A DNA stretch of 64,000 nt, taken from SIG452 sp045638525 (GTDB lineage: Bacteria; Bacillota; Clostridia; UMGS1840). Each line of letters begins with the position of its first letter. The first letter of the stretch is position 1. The notes under the pieces are model-generated. The model was not told the origin of the DNA, did not search any database, and worked only from the letters and a program-made list of their open reading frames with translations. The stretch is taken from assembly GCA_045638525.1 (NCBI GenBank), contig JAZUBQ010000005.1, forward strand, positions 215,115 through 279,114, given 5' to 3'. Positions 61,605-64,000 of the stretch are shown here, in pieces. The translations under genes were made by a program, and so were the position numbers.

Positions 61605-63257
61605 TTATTGAGCAAAAGTAATTGTTACGCTTGTTCCTTTTCCCTCTGTGCTTTCAAGAGAAACTTCAGCATCGTGGTAAGTTGCTCCGTGTTTTACGAT
61701 TGCTAGGCCAAGACCTGTTCCGCCGACAAGCTTTGAATGGCTTTTATCCACTCTGTAAAAGCGTTCAAAAACTCTGCTTTGCTCAAGGGCAGGAATACCA
61801 ATACCCGTATCCTTTACTGTAATACTTGTCTTGTTATTTGCCTGATTGATAATAACATCAACAGTTCCATTATCTTTGTTATACTTGATAGCATTATCAC
61901 AAAGGTTATATATCATTTCATCAAGGATTTTTCTTACGCCATAAACCTTTGCAGTATCACCAATCATACTAAAACTGATATTTCTTTTCTCAGCAATAGG
62001 TGTAAGCATTTTAATAATGTCTTTTGAAAGCTCGAAAATATCAACACTCTCTTTTTCGAAAGGAACTGCACCTTCGTCAAGCTCGGATATCTTCATAATA
62101 TCCGATACCAAAGTTATAAGTCTTTGAGCTTCATCGTAAATAGATGTTGAAAAATCTATTACTGTTTCATCCGGTGTACCACCCGATTTCAACATTTCAG
62201 CAAATCCTGAAATAGATGTAAGCGGAGTCTTTAATTCATGAGAAACATTAGATGTAAATTCCTGACGAAGTTGCTCACGCTTTACACTTTCGGTAACATC
62301 AATAATTACCATTACTGCACCGATTATTTTATCACCATCAAATACAGGAGTTGCAATCAGATTATATGTGTTTTCATCGTGGGTAATATCATTTTCCGCT
62401 CGTTCTCCCGAAAGAGCTGCTTCAATGGTGTTTCTAAAGCCACGACTTCTGTTGATTGATAGAACACTTTTATTATCTGCATCGTCAACATCAAGTAATG
62501 TTTTAGCCGCTTGATTGTAAGAAAGTATGTTAAAGTCCTTGTCAATAATCAAAAGACCTTCGCTCATATTTTCAGTTATGAGCTTAAATTCTTCCTGCTT
62601 TTGCTTTGCTTCTTTTATCTGATTTGAGATAGTCTTTTTCTGTGCAGATATTTTCTTAAGAAGAGGTGTTAATTCTTCGTAAGTTTCGTTTGCTGCAGGA
62701 TTATCAAGATCAAGCTCGTTAATAGGCTTAATAATAGCCTTTGATAATCTGTATGACAAGAAAATTGAGATAATAAGCGCAAGTACAATGATTATAATCA
62801 GAGGTTGCAAAAGACCTAAAAGGATTATGACAACAGAATTCTGCGTAGTTGATACACGAAGAATAGTTCCGTCATCAAGTTTTTCTGCATAATATAAGGT
62901 TTTCTGCATTAAGGTATTTGAATATCTTGAACTTGTTCCTTTGCCATTCTTTATAGCATCTTCAATTTCTTTTCTGTCTGAATGATTTTCAAGCTCTTCG
63001 ACACTTGCAGAAGTATCTGCCAAAACTGTACCGTCACTTGATACCAAAGTTATTCTTTTACCTTTTTCATTAAAATTGTCTATGAAATCTGTACCTTCAT
63101 TCTTTACCGCATAGGATATGTATCCCGCTTCACTTTCAAGTTCTGTAAACATCTGTGCTTCAAAATAACTGAAAAGCACACCGAAAGTTAAACAAAAGCT
63201 CATAAGCAAAATAAGCATTGAGGTAAAAAAAATTGAACGAAATATCTTATTAACCAT
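61605..63257 (-). CDS. Sensor histidine kinase, PhoR-type
   Basis: About 550 residues: a membrane helix (about 9-30), an extracellular sensor region (about 32-145), a second helix (about 147-170), a PAS domain (about 215-320), HisKA with the phosphorylated histidine in SHELKTPLTSISGF near 340, and HATPase_c with DNAIKYNKDNG, DTGIGIP and GTGLGLAIVKHG. The domain order matches PhoR/WalK kinases. The ATG at 63255-63257 is preferred because GGAGGT is 8 bases ahead. The response regulator gene upstream ends 2 bases inside the ribosome binding site region, so translation is coupled. The signal is unknown; phosphate is plausible. Confidence 0.9.
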   Translation of the reverse strand: MVNKIFRSIFFTSMLILLMSFCLTFGVLFSYFEAQMFTELESEAGYISYAVKNEGTDFIDNFNEKGKRITLVSSDGTVLADTSASVEELENHSDRKEIEDAIKNGKGTSSRYSNTLMQKTLYYAEKLDDGTILRVSTTQNSVVIILLGLLQPLIIIIVLALIISIFLSYRLSKAIIKPINELDLDNPAANETYEELTPLLKKISAQKKTISNQIKEAKQKQEEFKLITENMSEGLLIIDKDFNILSYNQAAKTLLDVDDADNKSVLSINRSRGFRNTIEAALSGERAENDITHDENTYNLIATPVFDGDKIIGAVMVIIDVTESVKREQLRQEFTSNVSHELKTPLTSISGFAEMLKSGGTPDETVIDFSTSIYDEAQRLITLVSDIMKISELDEGAVPFEKESVDIFELSKDIIKMLTPIAEKRNISFSMIGDTAKVYGVRKILDEMIYNLCDNAIKYNKDNGTVDVIINQANNKTSITVKDTGIGIPALEQSRVFERFYRVDKSHSKLVGGTGLGLAIVKHGATYHDAEVSLESTEGKGTSVTITFAQ

Positions 63258-63927
63258 TCTCATTACCTCCGAGCTTGTAACCTATATTTTTTACAGTATG
63301 AATAAGCTCTCCTGCGGTTTCAAGCTTCATACGGAGTTTTCTTATATGCACATCAAGAGTTCTTGACTCATCATAAAATTCTCCCCATACACGGGTAAGT
63401 AATGTATCTCTTGAAACTACATTCCCCTCAGCTTCCAAAAGAACCATTAAAAGAGAGTATTCTTTAAAAGAAAGGTTAATTTCTTTTCCTGCAACTTCAA
63501 TGATGTGCTTTTCGGGATTTACATACAAATCTCCGATTTTATATTCTTTTGCCTTGTTGGTCTTTTCATATCTTCTTAAAACCGCACGAACACGGCTTGT
63601 AAGCTCCGTCATACCAAAAGGCTTTGCAATATAATCATCCGCACCCATATCAAGTCCCGTAACCTTGTCAAATTCACTACCTTTGGCAGTAATCATAATC
63701 ACGGGTATATTTTTATAGTTATTGTCAGATTGTAATTTATCAAGTATTGAAAGTCCATCTTCTTCCGGAAGCATTATATCAAGTAAAATAAGCTGTGGCT
63801 TTTCGTTTTTTAATTCTTGCCAAAATTCACTTGGCAAACTGCAACCCTTAATTGCATATCCCTCTTTTTCAAGAGCATAGCACACAAGCTTACGGATGTT
63901 AGCATCATCTTCTACGAAATAAATCAT
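63250..63927 (-). CDS. OmpR/PhoB-family response regulator
   Basis: About 225 residues: a receiver domain with acidic pocket VEDD near residue 5, the phosphorylated aspartate in LILLDIMLPEEDG near 48, the threonine in VIMITAKG and the lysine in IAKPFG, then a winged-helix DNA-binding domain ending RTLDVHIRKLRMKLE and GYKL. It is the partner of the PhoR-type kinase. The ATG at 63925-63927 is chosen because GGAGGT is ahead. The upstream end (63928-64000) is AT-rich and cut by the window edge, so the promoter is not identified. Confidence 0.94.
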   Translation of the reverse strand: MIYFVEDDANIRKLVCYALEKEGYAIKGCSLPSEFWQELKNEKPQLILLDIMLPEEDGLSILDKLQSDNNYKNIPVIMITAKGSEFDKVTGLDMGADDYIAKPFGMTELTSRVRAVLRRYEKTNKAKEYKIGDLYVNPEKHIIEVAGKEINLSFKEYSLLMVLLEAEGNVVSRDTLLTRVWGEFYDESRTLDVHIRKLRMKLETAGELIHTVKNIGYKLGGNENG

Positions 63928-64000
63928 CTTTTTCACCTCCAAAATATGATTCATATATATATTTTATCATAAAATGTGTCAAAATTCAATCAAATACCCA

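Overview
The window is a low-GC bacterial chromosome segment that reads as a spore-forming member of the Clostridia (Bacillota), probably an uncultured gut-type lineage. The evidence is an uninterrupted pro-sigma-K gene, an S-layer homology protein, RqcH, PcrA, an mreBCD-pbp2 cluster, a tryptophan T-box leader, BspA-type leucine-rich-repeat surface proteins with InlB-type repeats, strong AGGAGG-type ribosome binding sites and near-consensus sigma-A promoters with 17-nt spacers. No species name can be given from sequence reading alone.

Layout. 1-9638 (minus): the 5' part of an Orn/Lys/Arg decarboxylase, then yifB/comM, rqcH, pcrA, a short QueG-like iron-sulfur protein, an AI-2E-family permease and a PrsA-like foldase lipoprotein, closely packed. 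9838-10686 (plus): a PdaA-type deacetylase with an odd hairpin start. 10768-19952 (minus): two paralogous BspA-type surface proteins downstream of a PLP enzyme of the YnbB/aluminium-resistance family. The gap between the paralogs holds a copied fragment of the PLP gene's 3' end, which marks the breakpoint of the tandem duplication. 20205-23862 (plus): tig-clpP-clpX, then tRNA-Leu. 23883-28964: DUF2207/LemA pair, acyltransferase, sigK, sfsA. 28974-32700 (minus): six genes for poorly known membrane or exported proteins around a CDP-alcohol phosphatidyltransferase. 32701-35402: intergenic repeats, a small membrane protein, and an orphan trpB behind a Trp-type T-box. 35424-38506 (minus): zinc-ribbon protein, hemolysin III homolog, SseB-like protein, and an XRE regulator broken by one in-frame stop.

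38588-38957 holds an array of small hairpins separated by GTGAAAT/ATTTCAC, then tRNA-Ser. 39178-42772 (plus): DUF5685, a J-domain protein, a membrane protein, a patatin-like protein and tcdA. 42940-45537 (minus): an SLH surface protein with a long structured leader that ends in a terminator-like hairpin. 46010-53488 (plus): a NusG-II protein, a Gx transporter-like protein, DUF4321, mreB, mreC, mreD, pbp2, rsuA-like and queA. This is an envelope elongation block followed by RNA modification genes. 53544-56737 (minus): galK-galT-phosphopantetheinyl transferase, translationally coupled.

57526-61604 looks acquired. A consensus promoter drives a truncated tRNA-Trp copy followed by a complete tRNA-Trp. 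After these come an AT-rich PIN-like nuclease gene, a tyrosine integrase, an orphan plus-strand promoter, and a small secreted InlB-repeat protein that shares the integrase's promoter and leader design. 61605-63927 (minus) is a PhoB/PhoR-type two-component system.

The most promising leads are the SLH-gene leader, the GTGAAAT hairpin array, the integrase/InlB-repeat shared leader with the orphan promoter, the PIN gene beside the integrase, and the truncated tRNA-Trp. No complete, clearly new multigene system is proven by what can be read here.
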